A stretch of DNA of 54,948 nucleotides from Saprospira grandis str. Lewin (GCF_000250635.1 NC_016936.1:1-54948), one strand, 5' to 3'; shown: positions 1-10,832, counted from the stretch's first letter. The notes: generated by a model from the sequence alone, not told the origin. Made by a program: numbers and translations.

Positions 1-40
1 AGTTTTATTAGTTGTGATGATGTTGTTTTAATGTTTTTTT

Positions 41-160
41 GGGGCCTCCGCAGCAAAGCTGCGGCGCTACGTTTCGCAGCTCGCTATTCGCTCGGCCCTG
101 CAGCCGCTTTGCGGCTTTGGTCTGGCCCTGCGGGCCACTGCTGCACATCGCTAGTCCGCT
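41..160 (+). repeat. GC element 1, type A, forward
   Basis: Copy of the GC-rich interspersed element. Fixed blocks GGGGCCTCC, CGCAGCTCGC, CTCGGCCCT, GGTCTGGCC and CATCGCTAG are separated by three hairpins: GCAGCaaaGCTGC, AGCCGctttgCGGCT and GGCCCtgcGGGCC. It is the left part of a composite with the octamer array at 237-316 and the inverted element at 341-503. If the window is circular, it lies between pyrD and pyrEF. Confidence 0.9.
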
Positions 161-236
161 CATCTTTTGTACAAACTTTTGGCTTATCTCGCCGGCCCAA
201 AACCTTAACCCATTGATTTACAGATATTAACCGCAA

Positions 237-316
237 TAAAGAAATCTTTAATTAAAGATTTAACGAAATGAAGATTCCGTTAAATAAAGAATTAAAGAAA
301 TAACGGAATCTTTATT
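237..316. repeat. Octamer array 1 (10 units)
   Basis: Ten consecutive 8-bp units, each a hexamer TAAAGA, TAACGA or TAACGG (or its reverse complement TCTTTA or CCGTTA) followed by a dinucleotide linker. Word order is TAAAGA, TCTTTA, TAAAGA, TAACGA, TGAAGA (variant), CCGTTA, TAAAGA, TAAAGA, TAACGG, TCTTTA. The last five words pair with earlier ones to form a long hairpin. The same ten-word order recurs at 46466, 49345 and 50451. Confidence 0.9.
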
Positions 317-340
317 CCTTCTATGGTCCAATTTTGCAGC

Positions 341-503
341 TAGAGGCGGCTTTGCCGCCTAACTGTGGGTGTTAACCCACAGTATCGGCTGAGGGATGGA
401 CAGCAGTGGCCGAAGGCCAGACCCAGCCGCCGAAGGCGGCGCAGGGCCGAGCGAACAGCGAGCTGCGATACAGCCCGACCCGGCCTTTGGCCGGGGCAGC
501 CCC
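341..503 (-). repeat. GC element 2, type B, reverse
   Basis: Inverted type B copy (ends GGGGCAGCCCC on the + strand). The edge nearest the octamer array carries two extra hairpins, GGCGGctttgCCGCC and CTGTGGGtgttaaCCCACAG. The core stems are GGCCgaaGGCC, GCCGCCgaaGGCGGC and CCGGCCtttGGCCGG. It lies just downstream of the pyrD stop codon. Confidence 0.9.
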
Positions 504-547
504 AAACCCTAAAAAAAAAGACCTTCCAGCCAATAGGCAGAACGTCT

Positions 548-1483
548 TTAAATAGGAGCGGCGGTCTTCAATTTTCCTCGAAAATCTTCTATCGATTGAT
601 AGCCCTTGGCTTGCATAATAGCCGTTAATTCGGCGCTGATTTGCGCAAAACAACTTGGACCAGTTTTCATCAGATGCGTGCCAATTTGTACGGCCTTGGC
701 CCCACATAAAATATGCTCAAAGGCATCTTGGCCCGATTTGATGCCCCCCACGGCCACCACCGAAATCTCTGGCCGCAAGAGCAAATAAAACTGCCGAACA
801 TTGGCCAAGGCGGTGGCTTTGATATAATCGCCGCCCAAACCGCCAAAACCATCTTTGGGCCGAATTAAGGTCTCTTCTTTTTCCCAATCAATCACTAACC
901 CATTGCCAATGCTGTTGATGCAGCTCACAAAAGACAAGGGAAACTGATTGAGAATTTGGGCCATTTGCTCAAAATGCAGCAGGTCGAAATAGGGCGGTAA
1001 TTTGACGCCCAAAGGCTTGTTGTTTTGGGCAAAAACAGCCGCTAACACTTTTTCGGTTTGCTCAAAATCGTAGGCCGTTTGCGGTTTGCCTGGCAAATTG
1101 GGACAAGACAAATTTAGCTCTATGGCCGCAATATTTTCCTCTTCTTGCATCTCCGCAATCATCTTGAGGTTATCGGCCAAACTCATCCCCGAAAGCGAGA
1201 CGATATAAGGCTTTTGAAAACTGGCCAATTCCTTAGCCGCTGCCAAATAATAAGCATGGCCCTTATTGGGCAAGCCCATAGAGTTGATGCTGCCCCAGGG
1301 CGTATCTACATAGCGAGGAGCGGGATTTCCTGCTCTGGGCGCTAGGGTGGCGCTTTTGGACAAAATAGCTCCCGCCGCAGACTGACCAAGGGCTTGCAAC
1401 TCTTCTAAGCTGCTGCAGGCTGGACCAGAAGCATTGTATATACAGTTGGCTAATTTAATGTTCGCTATTTTTGTTTGTAGCAT
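548..1483 (-). CDS. pyrD: Dihydroorotate dehydrogenase, class 1A
   Basis: Oxidises dihydroorotate to orotate, the fourth step of UMP synthesis. The protein is 311 aa, the usual length for the cytosolic, FMN-containing, fumarate-reducing class 1A family. Visible motifs are the catalytic-loop NLSCPN at residues 124-129 (Cys127 is the expected base), SKSATL near residue 42 for FMN and substrate contact, and the C-terminal phosphate-binding VAVGGIKSGQD. There is no N-terminal membrane helix, which argues against class 2. If the window is circular, the next gene on the same strand is pyrEF, so the last three UMP steps are neighbours separated only by repeats. The ATG at 1483 is the only good start. 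Confidence 0.93.
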   Translation of the reverse strand: MLQTKIANIKLANCIYNASGPACSSLEELQALGQSAAGAILSKSATLAPRAGNPAPRYVDTPWGSINSMGLPNKGHAYYLAAAKELASFQKPYIVSLSGMSLADNLKMIAEMQEEENIAAIELNLSCPNLPGKPQTAYDFEQTEKVLAAVFAQNNKPLGVKLPPYFDLLHFEQMAQILNQFPLSFVSCINSIGNGLVIDWEKEETLIRPKDGFGGLGGDYIKATALANVRQFYLLLRPEISVVAVGGIKSGQDAFEHILCGAKAVQIGTHLMKTGPSCFAQISAELTAIMQAKGYQSIEDFRGKLKTAAPI

Positions 1484-1529
1484 TTTTTTTTAAATTAGAT
1501 AATTGAATAACTCAAATCAATATTTAATT

Positions 1530-2033
1530 ATGAGGATTTTATTTTTATTTATGGCTGTTTTGCTAGCAAATACTGCTTTTGCACAAATTCAACCTTCTGA
1601 ATCGAATGATCTAGATGGACCTAAATACAGAATTTTAACTGAGGCAGAACGAGAAGCTTTGGCCCAGAAAGGCTTGCATGTTGTCACCACCCACGATAAC
1701 GGACTCCCAGACGATTGGGTTGAAGTATCTATCGAAGAGCGAGAAGCTTTGGCCAGCAAAGGATTTCAAGTTGTTATCACTACAGATGAAGGACTCCCAG
1801 ACGACTGGGAATTTGCGGATGAAGCCACTATCGCTAAATTAGTTGAAGCGGGTTATTGGAAAGAAAATGCTTCTACTACAACTGGTGCTTGGGCAGATGG
1901 ACAAGCGGGTTCTATAGCATCTGAAGGAGAGTATACGCTTATCCGCCGCAAAAGTGATCCTAAGCAATACGCTATTGTTTGTCAGAAAAAGGATGGTGTT
2001 TTAGAGATCTGCTGCATTAGAAAATTGTTCTAA
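1530..2033 (+). CDS. Small secreted protein with an internal duplication
   Basis: I do not recognise the family. The in-frame ATG at 1530 gives 167 aa that begin directly with a signal peptide (MRILFLFMAVLLANTAFA, then Q). An upstream start at 1503 would add nine polar residues before it, so 1530 is preferred. The mature part holds two imperfect copies of a roughly 35-residue unit with the pattern EREALA-KGxxVVxTxDxGLPDDWE, then a weaker third start (EATIAKLVEAGYW). The C-terminus is basic and has a Cys pair (EICCIRK). It is transcribed divergently from pyrD across a 46-bp gap and ends at a hairpin shared with guaA. Export to periplasm or surface is inferred from the signal peptide only. Confidence 0.7.
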   Translation: MRILFLFMAVLLANTAFAQIQPSESNDLDGPKYRILTEAEREALAQKGLHVVTTHDNGLPDDWVEVSIEEREALASKGFQVVITTDEGLPDDWEFADEATIAKLVEAGYWKENASTTTGAWADGQAGSIASEGEYTLIRRKSDPKQYAIVCQKKDGVLEICCIRKLF

Positions 2034-2045
2034 ACGATATAAAAT

Positions 2046-2069
2046 AAAGGGCTGTATACACAGCCCTTT
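2046..2069. terminator. Bidirectional terminator between the secreted protein gene and guaA
   Basis: Ten-bp perfect stem AAAGGGCTGT / ACAGCCCTTT with a 4-nt loop and T-rich flanks on both strands. It sits between two convergent genes. Confidence 0.8.
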
Positions 2070-2074
2070 TCTAT

Positions 2075-3607
2075 TTATTCCCACTCAATTGTTGCAGGTG
2101 GTTTAGAGGTAATATCATAAACAATGCGATTGACCTGCTCCACCTCATTGACAATGCGGTTAGAGATTTTGGCCAAAAGGGGAAGTGGTAATCTGGACCA
2201 ATCCGCCGTCATGCCATCTACACTAGAGACCGCTCTTAGGCCTAAAGTATAATGATAGGTTCTTTCATCGCCCATAACACCTACAGTTCGGATGCCTGTG
2301 AGTACGGCAAAGTATTGCCAAACCTCTTCTTCTAGATCGGCGGCTTCAATTTCGCTTCGGAAGATATAATCGGCCGCTCTCAAAATGGCCAATTTGGGTT
2401 CTGTTACTTCTCCAATTACTCGAATGGCCAAACCTGGTCCAGGAAAAGGTTGTCTATTGACCAAATAGCTGGGCAAGCCCAAAGCCGCCCCAACGGTCCG
2501 CACCTCATCCTTAAAAAGCAGGCGAAGTGGCTCAATCAGCTCTTTAAAATCGACGACATCGGGAAGACCGCCCACATTATGGTGAGATTTAATCACGGCA
2601 GCATGTCCCGCCCCGCTTTCAATCACATCTGGATAAATCGTTCCTTGGACCAAAAAGTCCACTTCGCCGATTTTCTTGGCCTCATCTTCAAAAACACGGA
2701 TAAAGGTCTCGCCAATGCGTTTTCGCTTCTCTTCTGGATCGCTAACGCCAGCCAATTGATTTAAAAAGCGCTCTTTGGCATCTACACAGATGAGCTGTAG
2801 ATCCAGCTCTTGGCGAAATAGCTGCTCCACCTGCTCCGCCTCATTTTTACGCAACAAGCCATTGTCTACAAAAATGCAGGTCAACTGTTTGCCTACTGCT
2901 TTATGGACCAACATGGCCGCTACCGAAGAATCTACACCTCCAGATAAGGCACAAAGCACTTTCTTATCGCCAATCTTCGCTCGAATTTCGGCCAAACTGG
3001 CCTCAATAAAGTTATCCGTTTGCCAATCGCCTTTTAGGCCCGCCACTTCATAGAGGAAGTTGTGGAGCATTTGCTGGCCAAAGGCCGTATGCATGACCTC
3101 TGGATGATATTGGAAGCCATAAATTTGCTTTTCTTTTTGGGCAAAAGCCGCCACGGGACAATGATCGGTGCTCGCAATGGCTTCAAAGCCCGCTGGCAGT
3201 TCGCTCACTTGATAAGTGTGGCTCATCCAACAATCAGATTGAGCGGGAACCGATTTGAAAATAGCTGTTGGCTGCACTTGCAGCTCTTTTTGGCCATATT
3301 CTCTAGCCAAGGCTGGCGCTACTTTGCCTCCCGACAAATGAACCAAGAGCTGCGCCCCATAACAAATGCCTAAAATGGGTAAACCCAAATCTAAAATAGC
3401 GGGGTCCATAGAGGGCGCGCCCTCTGCATAAACAACTGCGGGCCCACCAGAAAGCACAATAGCTTTGGCGCCTTTGGCCTTGACCTCTTCGGCCGTAATT
3501 TGGCCCGAAACGACCTCTGAGTAAACCGAGGCCTCTCTTAATCTTCGAGCAATGAGTTGATTGTATTGGGCCCCAAAATCAAGGACCAGAACGACTTCTT
3601 TTTGCAT
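2075..3607 (-). CDS. guaA: GMP synthase (glutamine-hydrolysing)
   Basis: Converts XMP to GMP with ATP and glutamine. The 510-aa protein has the standard two-part layout. An N-terminal class I amidotransferase carries the nucleophile in GICYGAQ (Cys82) and the His-Glu pair in HPEVMH (His168, Glu170). The ATP pyrophosphatase domain has the P-loop LSGGVDSS at about 221-228, and the C-terminal dimerisation domain ends in the typical KPPATIEWE. It starts 10 bp after guaB stops, on the same strand, so the two form a guaBA operon that commits IMP to GMP. It ends at the hairpin at 2046-2069. No unusual residues were seen. Confidence 0.97.
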   Translation of the reverse strand: MQKEVVLVLDFGAQYNQLIARRLREASVYSEVVSGQITAEEVKAKGAKAIVLSGGPAVVYAEGAPSMDPAILDLGLPILGICYGAQLLVHLSGGKVAPALAREYGQKELQVQPTAIFKSVPAQSDCWMSHTYQVSELPAGFEAIASTDHCPVAAFAQKEKQIYGFQYHPEVMHTAFGQQMLHNFLYEVAGLKGDWQTDNFIEASLAEIRAKIGDKKVLCALSGGVDSSVAAMLVHKAVGKQLTCIFVDNGLLRKNEAEQVEQLFRQELDLQLICVDAKERFLNQLAGVSDPEEKRKRIGETFIRVFEDEAKKIGEVDFLVQGTIYPDVIESGAGHAAVIKSHHNVGGLPDVVDFKELIEPLRLLFKDEVRTVGAALGLPSYLVNRQPFPGPGLAIRVIGEVTEPKLAILRAADYIFRSEIEAADLEEEVWQYFAVLTGIRTVGVMGDERTYHYTLGLRAVSSVDGMTADWSRLPLPLLAKISNRIVNEVEQVNRIVYDITSKPPATIEWE

Positions 3608-3617
3608 AGTTTTATCT

Positions 3618-5156
<1,539 letters not shown>

Positions 5157-5272
5157 CTAGAAAAAGGGGGGCTTTTCGGCCCTAGGCGTTTAACTAATTG
5201 TTAATTCAAATTGTGCCCTTGGGCTAGTCTAGCTAATTATCCCTAGTTTTGCAGCTCATTAAAGACTGAGCT

Positions 5273-5280
5273 CAAAATTA
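5273..5280 (-). promoter_or_regulatory. Candidate -7 box for guaBA
   Basis: CAAAATTA on the + strand reads TAATTTTG on the - strand, a match to the Bacteroidetes TAnnTTTG box. It lies about 190 bp upstream of guaB. No TTTG -33 element was seen at the usual distance, so the call is weak. Confidence 0.3.
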
Positions 5281-5308
5281 TCTATTGATTATCAGTTTTT
5301 TATGTTTT

Positions 5309-5452
5309 GAGGCTGCCCCGCCCTGCGGGCGGGTCGGGCTGTGTCGCAGCTCGCAGGTCTGCTCGGCCCTGCGGCGCTAAAGCGCCTTGGTCTGGCCCTT
5401 CGGGCCACTGCTGTCCATCCCTTAGCCGATACTGTGGGTTAACACCCACAGC
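5309..5452 (+). repeat. GC element 3, type B, forward
   Basis: Type B copy with stems CCGCCCtgcGGGCGG, GGCGCtaaaGCGCC and GGCCCttcGGGCC. It ends in the hairpin CTGTGGGttaacaCCCACAG. Two more hairpins follow at 5460-5510 (ATCGCttcGCGAT and GAGGGttaaaaCCCTC). With the array at 5549-5612 and the element at 5660-5773 it forms a composite in the opposite orientation to the three others in the window. Confidence 0.9.
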
Positions 5453-5548
5453 AATATGGTATCGCTTCGCGATGCCTTATAAATGAGGGTTAAAACCCTC
5501 ATAAATTGACCGCTTTGGGCGGATGGAGATCAGGACGATTGGCCCCAT

Positions 5549-5612
5549 TGACGGAATAAAGATTCCGTTAAATAAAGAATTAAAGATTTAAAGAAATAAC
5601 GGAATCTTTAAT
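5549..5612. repeat. Octamer array 2 (8 units)
   Basis: Eight 8-bp units: TGACGG (variant), TAAAGA, CCGTTA, TAAAGA, TAAAGA, TAAAGA, TAACGG, TCTTTA, each with a 2-nt linker. The outer words TAAAGATTCCGTTA (5557-5570) and TAACGGAATCTTTA (5597-5610) form a perfect 14-bp stem. Confidence 0.88.
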
Positions 5613-5659
5613 GCTTGCAGGCCGGAGCAGAATGCTAAACCTCCGCCCAAAAGAGGAGC

Positions 5660-5773
5660 GGCCTAGCGATGTGCAGCAGTGGCCGTCAGGCCAGACCCAG
5701 GCGGCGCAGCCGCCGCAGGGCCGAGCGAACAGCGAGCTGCGGAACGTAGCGCCTGCCGCAGGCAGGAGGCCCC
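5660..5773 (-). repeat. GC element 4, type A, reverse
   Basis: Inverted type A copy with stems GGCCgtcaGGCC, GCGGCgcaGCCGC and CCTGCCgcaGGCAGG. It ends 57 bp before the purM start and so lies in the probable leader of the purine cluster. Confidence 0.9.
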
Positions 5774-5830
5774 AAAAAAGACAAAAAGTTCTTCCAAAGC
5801 CAGATTTTTGAATCATTAAGAAAAAGCAAT

Positions 5831-6910
5831 ATGCAAAAGAAAGCGGCTAGCGGAATGGATATCAATTTGGGCAATTCCTGTTCTCAGGATGCCTATGCTT
5901 GGGCCAAAAAGACCTTTGTGCAAAGAGCAGGAAAGGCTGGGGCTTTGGCGCCCAATTTAGAAGGCGGATTTTCGAATCTGCTTTTATTTGGCCAAGAGCG
6001 AATTGGTATTGCTTCGGATGGAATCGGGACCAAAATTGAGTTGGCCGAAAGAAGCAAAAAATACGATACTTTGGGTTTTGATTTGTTGGCCATGGTTGCC
6101 GATGATCTGGCCACAGCCGGTTTTGAACCCACCAACTTATCCAATATTATTGATGTAGATCATTTGGACCAAGCGGTCATCAACGAGCTAATGAAAGGCT
6201 TGTCGGAGGCCTGTGCATTTACGGGCGTGAGCATCACGGGAGGCGAAATTGCCGAATTGGGCAATCGCATTTCAGGCTATGGCGATGGGATGCACTTCAA
6301 CTGGTGTTCTACGGCCATTGGGCATCTGCCCTCGCAATTGGCGCAGCCCATAGATGGCAGCCAAATAGAAGAGGGACAAGTTGTTGTGGCCGTAAAGAGC
6401 CGTGGATTTAGAAGCAATGGCTTTTCGCTGATTAGGCGAATCATGGAAAAAAACTTTGGTCCAGATTGGCAGGATGCGCCCTATGATGAAACTTGCAGTT
6501 GGGGCGAAAAACTATTGACGCCCTCACTAATTTGCGCGCCACTCATCAACAAATGGTTAAGCCATGATATTTTGCCCAGCGGCTTGGTCCATATTACAGG
6601 TGGCGGCATAGCCGATAACTTCAGGCGCTTGCTTAAGCGAAAAAATAAGGGGGCTCGTCTAGAAAATCTCTTTGCGCCCTTGCCAATGATGAAAAAAGTC
6701 ATGAGCTTAGGGGAAATTACCTTAGAAGACGCCTACTTATACTGGAACATGGGAAATGCCTTTTTAGCCGTTTTGCCAGCCGAGCAGTTAGATGCTGCTT
6801 TAGCCTTGGCCCAAGATACTCCTTATCAGCTAGTTCGAGCGGGAGAAATTACGGCTACACCCAATATTCAGATTGTCTTGGAGGAAAAAACATTGAACTA
6901 CAATTTCTAA
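5831..6910 (+). CDS. purM: Phosphoribosylformylglycinamidine cyclo-ligase (AIR synthetase)
   Basis: Closes the imidazole ring: FGAM plus ATP gives AIR, step five of purine synthesis. The 359-aa length is typical. Family motifs are visible: the FGGFS-type Gly-rich segment (EGGFSNLLLF), DGIGTKIELA for substrate and ATP, DLLAMVADDLATAGFEPT in the dimer core, and the GGEIAELG loop. The ATG at 5831 is preferred, but the ATG eight codons later (MDINLGN) is possible. It is the first gene of the purM-L-Q-H-C-B-D-N-F cluster. A strong hairpin follows the stop codon. Confidence 0.95.
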   Translation: MQKKAASGMDINLGNSCSQDAYAWAKKTFVQRAGKAGALAPNLEGGFSNLLLFGQERIGIASDGIGTKIELAERSKKYDTLGFDLLAMVADDLATAGFEPTNLSNIIDVDHLDQAVINELMKGLSEACAFTGVSITGGEIAELGNRISGYGDGMHFNWCSTAIGHLPSQLAQPIDGSQIEEGQVVVAVKSRGFRSNGFSLIRRIMEKNFGPDWQDAPYDETCSWGEKLLTPSLICAPLINKWLSHDILPSGLVHITGGGIADNFRRLLKRKNKGARLENLFAPLPMMKKVMSLGEITLEDAYLYWNMGNAFLAVLPAEQLDAALALAQDTPYQLVRAGEITATPNIQIVLEEKTLNYNF

Positions 6911-6917
6911 GCATAGA

Positions 6918-6947
6918 AAAGACTACCCAAATTGGGCAGTCTTTTTT
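6918..6947 (+). terminator. Terminator or attenuator between purM and purL
   Basis: Stem AAAGACTACCCA / TGGGCAGTCTTT (one A-C mismatch) with a 2-3 nt loop, followed by seven T residues. It looks like an intrinsic terminator in front of purL. Either it tunes downstream expression or purL has its own promoter. Confidence 0.75.
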
Positions 6948-6970
6948 TGTTGGACCAGATACCTAATTTA

Positions 6971-9900
6971 ATGAGTAACTACCCACATATATTCCGTTAT
7001 CTGCGCCCCGATTTAGCCGATTGGCAGGGCCAGAAGATTGTGCAAGCAGCAGAGCTACATTTAGGCCTCAAAACGGGCGAAATTCGTTTGGCTCAGCTCT
7101 TTTCTTTGGCCGAAGAGGCCCAAGAGGAGCAGCTATTGGCCTTTGCAGAGGCTTGTATCCAAGATCCTTTGACGGACCAAATCGAGATCAATCAATTAAG
7201 CTGGCCCGCGGGTTTTGCCTCGGCGGTGGCCATTGCCCAATTGCCTGGCGTTACAGATGATGAGGGCCGCTCGGCCCAGATGGCCTGGGCCGATTTCTTC
7301 AATTTGCCCTTCGAGCCAGAAGAACAGCGCATTTTTAGCCAAACCATCTATCTCATAGAAAAGGATTTGACGGCCGAAGAGCTCAAGGCCTTGGCCCAGC
7401 GCCTCTTGGGCAACCCACTAATTCATCATTTTAGCTATTTCAAGGCCCAAGAAGGCGGTTTTGATCGCCCTTTTTATGTTCCTAAAGTACAAATACAAGC
7501 CAATAAAGAGCGTCAACTGATTGATTTGGCCCCTTTGAGCGATGAAGAGCTGCTGCGACTGTCTAAAGAAATGGTTTTGGCCCTCAATTTAGCCGAAATG
7601 CAAGCCATTCGAGACTATTATGGCAGTGAGGCGGTCCAAACATTTAGAGCTACCAAAGGCTTGCCCGCCCAACCGACCGACTGCGAGCTAGAAGTACTGG
7701 CCCAAACTTGGTCCGAGCACTGTAAACACAAGGAATTTAATGCCCTGATTCACTATAAAAACCTAGAAACTGGCGAAGAAAAAGACATTCATTCGCTTTT
7801 TAAGACCTTTATCAAAGGGGCTACCGATAATGTGGCCGCTTCTTTGGCCGAAAAAGGCAATGATTGGCTGGTTAAGGTGTTTTCTGATAATGCTGGAGTG
7901 GTTAAAGCTACGGATAAACATCTGTTTGTCTGGAAAGTAGAAACGCATAACTCGCCTTCTGCGCTTGACCCTTATGGGGGAGCGATTACGGGCATTTTGG
8001 GGAACAATCGCGACCCACTCGGAACGGGTGTAGGGGGCGCTCAACTGCTGTTTAATACGAATGTCCTTTGTTTTGGCCCACCCAACTACAACAAAACCCT
8101 ACTCAAGGGCCAATTGCATCCCCGCCAAATCATGGAAGGGGTGGTTTCGGGGATCGAAGATGGTGGAAATAAGTCGGGCGTGCCCACAGTAAACGGTTCA
8201 ATTGTCTTTGATGAACGCTATAGCGGCAAACCTTTGGTCTATTGTGGTACTGCGGGCATTATGCCCTACGATTATCTGGGAAAAAATAGCTGGGAAAAAC
8301 CAATTGATGCTAATGATCGCATCATTATGGCCGGCGGTAGAGTGGGCAAAGACGGCATTCATGGCGCGACTTTCTCTTCTATCGAGATTGATGAGCATTC
8401 ACCTATGTCAGCGGTCCAAATTGGTAGCCCCATCACCCAAAAAATGCTTTACGATTTTATGCGGGTAGCTACCGCTCAAGGACTCATCAAATGTAGTACG
8501 GATAATGGCGCGGGGGGACTCTCTTCTTCGGTGGGCGAACTGGCCGAAATTAGCGGTGGGGCTTTGGTCCAATTGGAAAAAGTGCCACTAAAATATGCAG
8601 GTCTTCGCCCTTGGGAAATCTTTGTCTCTGAGTCGCAAGAACGCATGACTTTGGTGGTGGAAACAGAAAAATGGCCCGCTTTAGAAAAGCTTGCACAACA
8701 ATATGAAGTGGAGCTCTCTGATATTGGCTATTTCACCAATGATGGCTATCTAGATATTCGCTATGAGGAGGAACAAATTGCCTTGTTGAGTATGCAGTTT
8801 TTGCATGAAGGTGTTCCCCAAAAAGAAATGTGGGCCGAATGGGAAAAACCAGAACTCCAAGAACCAGAGCTTCCCGAAAACTTAGAGTATAATCAACTGC
8901 TCCTAGACCTAATGAGCAGCCTAAATATTTGCTCTAGAGAAAGTATTATCCGCCAATACGACCATGAGGTCAAAGGCAAAACGATTCTCAAGCCGCTGAT
9001 GGGCGCCAAAGGGAAAGCCCCTCAAGATGCGGCCGTTCTCCGCTTTGATTTCTCTGATTATCAGGGGGTGGCCGTCTCTAATGGCATTATTCCCCGCTAT
9101 GGCGATATTGATGCCTACCAGATGTCGGCCAGCGCCTTTGATGAGGCAATCCGCCAAATTATTTCGGTGGGCGGCCGCCTACCCAATATGACAGAAAACG
9201 ATGATATTTTCTGGTCCATTAACGATAATTTTTGTGTTCCCGATTCAGAGTTTCATCCCGAACATAATCCAGATGGCAAACTCAAACTCGCCAAATTGGT
9301 GCAGATGTGCCAAGCCCTTTATGATATGGCCAGCTTTTTCGATATCCCTCTCACTTCGGGCAAGGATAGCATGAAAAACGACTTTAAGGCAGAGGGCCAA
9401 AAGATTTCGGTCCCACCCACTATTCTCTATTCTTTTACGGCCAAAATGAAGGATGTTCGCCAGACCATTAGCGCAGAATTTAAAATGCCTGGCGACCTGA
9501 TTTATCAATTGGGGACTACTTATAATGAATTGGGCGCCTCTGAGTTTTATCAGCTATTTGGCGAGTTGGGCGCTAATGTTCCTAAGGTCCGAAAAGAAGC
9601 CGCCAAAGCCCTTTATCTCAAGGTCATGCAGGCTAATGAAGCTAAGTTGATCGCCTCTAGCCACGATTTATCCGATGGCGGCCTAGCCGTTGCCTTGGCC
9701 GAGTCTTGTTTCGGTGGCGATTTGGGCGCCAATATTCAACTGGACCAATTGGGCGATTTGACGGCCTGGCAACTGCTGTTTTCCGAGTCAAATTCTCGCT
9801 TTTTGGTCTCTATCGCCCCCGAAAATCAAGCTGCTTTTGAAGAAATTATGGGCGATGCCGCCTTTTTCTTGGGCCAAGTAAGCGACGACCAACAGTTGAC

Positions 9901-9982
9901 GATCCAGCTCGGCCAAGAGGAGCTGATCCAATTGAGCAATGAGCAGTTGGAAACGGCCTGGTCGCAAACGCTTTCTCTCTAA
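6971..9982 (+). CDS. purL: Phosphoribosylformylglycinamidine synthase, synthetase subunit with fused PurS-like region
   Basis: Amidates FGAR to FGAM, step four. The ATG at 6971 gives 1003 aa. A TTG further upstream lies inside the terminator hairpin and is rejected. The first 100 or so residues look like a fused PurS-type region. Two PurM-like ATPase halves follow, with the motifs QTWSEHCKHKEFNA, VKVETHNSPSALDPYGGA, GVVSGIEDGGNKSGVPT, and CSTDNGAGGLSSSVGE in the first half, and PLTSGKDSMKND and SSHDLSDGGLAVAL in the second. The glutaminase domain that ends the roughly 1290-aa proteobacterial enzyme is absent. It is encoded as the separate purQ 29 bp downstream. This is intermediate between the single-chain and the three-gene PurS/Q/L forms. 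Confidence 0.93.
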   Translation: MSNYPHIFRYLRPDLADWQGQKIVQAAELHLGLKTGEIRLAQLFSLAEEAQEEQLLAFAEACIQDPLTDQIEINQLSWPAGFASAVAIAQLPGVTDDEGRSAQMAWADFFNLPFEPEEQRIFSQTIYLIEKDLTAEELKALAQRLLGNPLIHHFSYFKAQEGGFDRPFYVPKVQIQANKERQLIDLAPLSDEELLRLSKEMVLALNLAEMQAIRDYYGSEAVQTFRATKGLPAQPTDCELEVLAQTWSEHCKHKEFNALIHYKNLETGEEKDIHSLFKTFIKGATDNVAASLAEKGNDWLVKVFSDNAGVVKATDKHLFVWKVETHNSPSALDPYGGAITGILGNNRDPLGTGVGGAQLLFNTNVLCFGPPNYNKTLLKGQLHPRQIMEGVVSGIEDGGNKSGVPTVNGSIVFDERYSGKPLVYCGTAGIMPYDYLGKNSWEKPIDANDRIIMAGGRVGKDGIHGATFSSIEIDEHSPMSAVQIGSPITQKMLYDFMRVATAQGLIKCSTDNGAGGLSSSVGELAEISGGALVQLEKVPLKYAGLRPWEIFVSESQERMTLVVETEKWPALEKLAQQYEVELSDIGYFTNDGYLDIRYEEEQIALLSMQFLHEGVPQKEMWAEWEKPELQEPELPENLEYNQLLLDLMSSLNICSRESIIRQYDHEVKGKTILKPLMGAKGKAPQDAAVLRFDFSDYQGVAVSNGIIPRYGDIDAYQMSASAFDEAIRQIISVGGRLPNMTENDDIFWSINDNFCVPDSEFHPEHNPDGKLKLAKLVQMCQALYDMASFFDIPLTSGKDSMKNDFKAEGQKISVPPTILYSFTAKMKDVRQTISAEFKMPGDLIYQLGTTYNELGASEFYQLFGELGANVPKVRKEAAKALYLKVMQANEAKLIASSHDLSDGGLAVALAESCFGGDLGANIQLDQLGDLTAWQLLFSESNSRFLVSIAPENQAAFEEIMGDAAFFLGQVSDDQQLTIQLGQEELIQLSNEQLETAWSQTLSL

Positions 9983-10011
9983 TTTCTGGACCTTATATTA
10001 AATATCTTATT

Positions 10012-10827
10012 ATGGTACAAGTTCTTGTGCTGACCGGCTTTGGGATTAACTGCGAAGAAGAAACTGCCGCCGCCTACCAAATGGCGGGCGCCCAAGCCCA
10101 TATCCACCACTTTAATGAGGTCCTTCTAGAGGGCCACGATATTCACCAATATCAATTGATTCACTTCCCCGGCGGCTTCTCTTTTGGAGATGATCTGGCC
10201 TCGGGCAAAGTGATGGCCAATAAAATTCGATATAAAAAGCTTCCCAACGGCAATAGCCTGCTCGATGAACTCAAAATTTTCCTCAATAATGGCCATTTTA
10301 TTATGGGCATTTGCAATGGCTTCCAAATGTTGGTGCGCCTGGGCCTTTTGCCCAATACCCGCCTCAGTTTTGCCCAGCAATCTAGCCTTTTGCCCAATCT
10401 CTCTAGCCAATATGAGGACCGCTGGGTCTACTGTAAGGTCAATCCCGGTTCCGAAAGTCCCTTCCTCAAAGGCATCGATATTATTCCGCTGCCTGTCCGC
10501 CACGGAGAAGGCCGCCTCCTTTTTGGCGATGATACGCTCAAGCAGATTGTCCGCACAAAATCACTCAATTGCCTGAGCTATTGCCTAGAAAATGGCGACT
10601 TGGCCACTGAATATCCCGCTAATCCCAATGGCTCGGAGCTGTCTTGCGCCGGACTTTGCGACCCCACAGGCCAGGTGTTCGGCCTGATGCCCCATCCAGA
10701 AGCTTTTTTAAGCCTCTATAATCACCCAAATTGGCCCAAAATGAAACGCCAAAACCCCCAACTTTCTGAGGAGGGCTGGGGCCTGAAGTTTTTCAAAAAT
10801 ATTGTGCAACATATTCAAGCGAATTAA
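10012..10827 (+). CDS. purQ: Phosphoribosylformylglycinamidine synthase, glutaminase subunit
   Basis: Supplies ammonia from glutamine to PurL. The 271-aa protein is a class I amidotransferase: VLTGFGINCEEE at the N-terminus, oxyanion region FPGGFSFGDDLASGKV, nucleophile Cys in IMGICNGFQMLV (about residue 101), and the His-Glu pair in LMPHPEAF near residue 230. The HGEGR motif used at the PurL interface is present. It lies 29 bp after purL and is followed by a GC element that fills the gap to purH. Confidence 0.95.
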   Translation: MVQVLVLTGFGINCEEETAAAYQMAGAQAHIHHFNEVLLEGHDIHQYQLIHFPGGFSFGDDLASGKVMANKIRYKKLPNGNSLLDELKIFLNNGHFIMGICNGFQMLVRLGLLPNTRLSFAQQSSLLPNLSSQYEDRWVYCKVNPGSESPFLKGIDIIPLPVRHGEGRLLFGDDTLKQIVRTKSLNCLSYCLENGDLATEYPANPNGSELSCAGLCDPTGQVFGLMPHPEAFLSLYNHPNWPKMKRQNPQLSEEGWGLKFFKNIVQHIQAN

Positions 10828-10832
10828 GATTT

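Noticed and set aside
31-230. Short frames with recurring peptides (for example SLGPAAALRLWSGPAGH) at many intergenic sites
   Set aside because: They are translations of the GC-rich element in different frames. The stems vary by compensatory changes that alter the peptide, so selection is on structure and not on protein.
6932-6970. TTG start for purL at 6932
   Set aside because: It lies inside the terminator hairpin after purM. The ATG at 6971 gives a sensible N-terminus.
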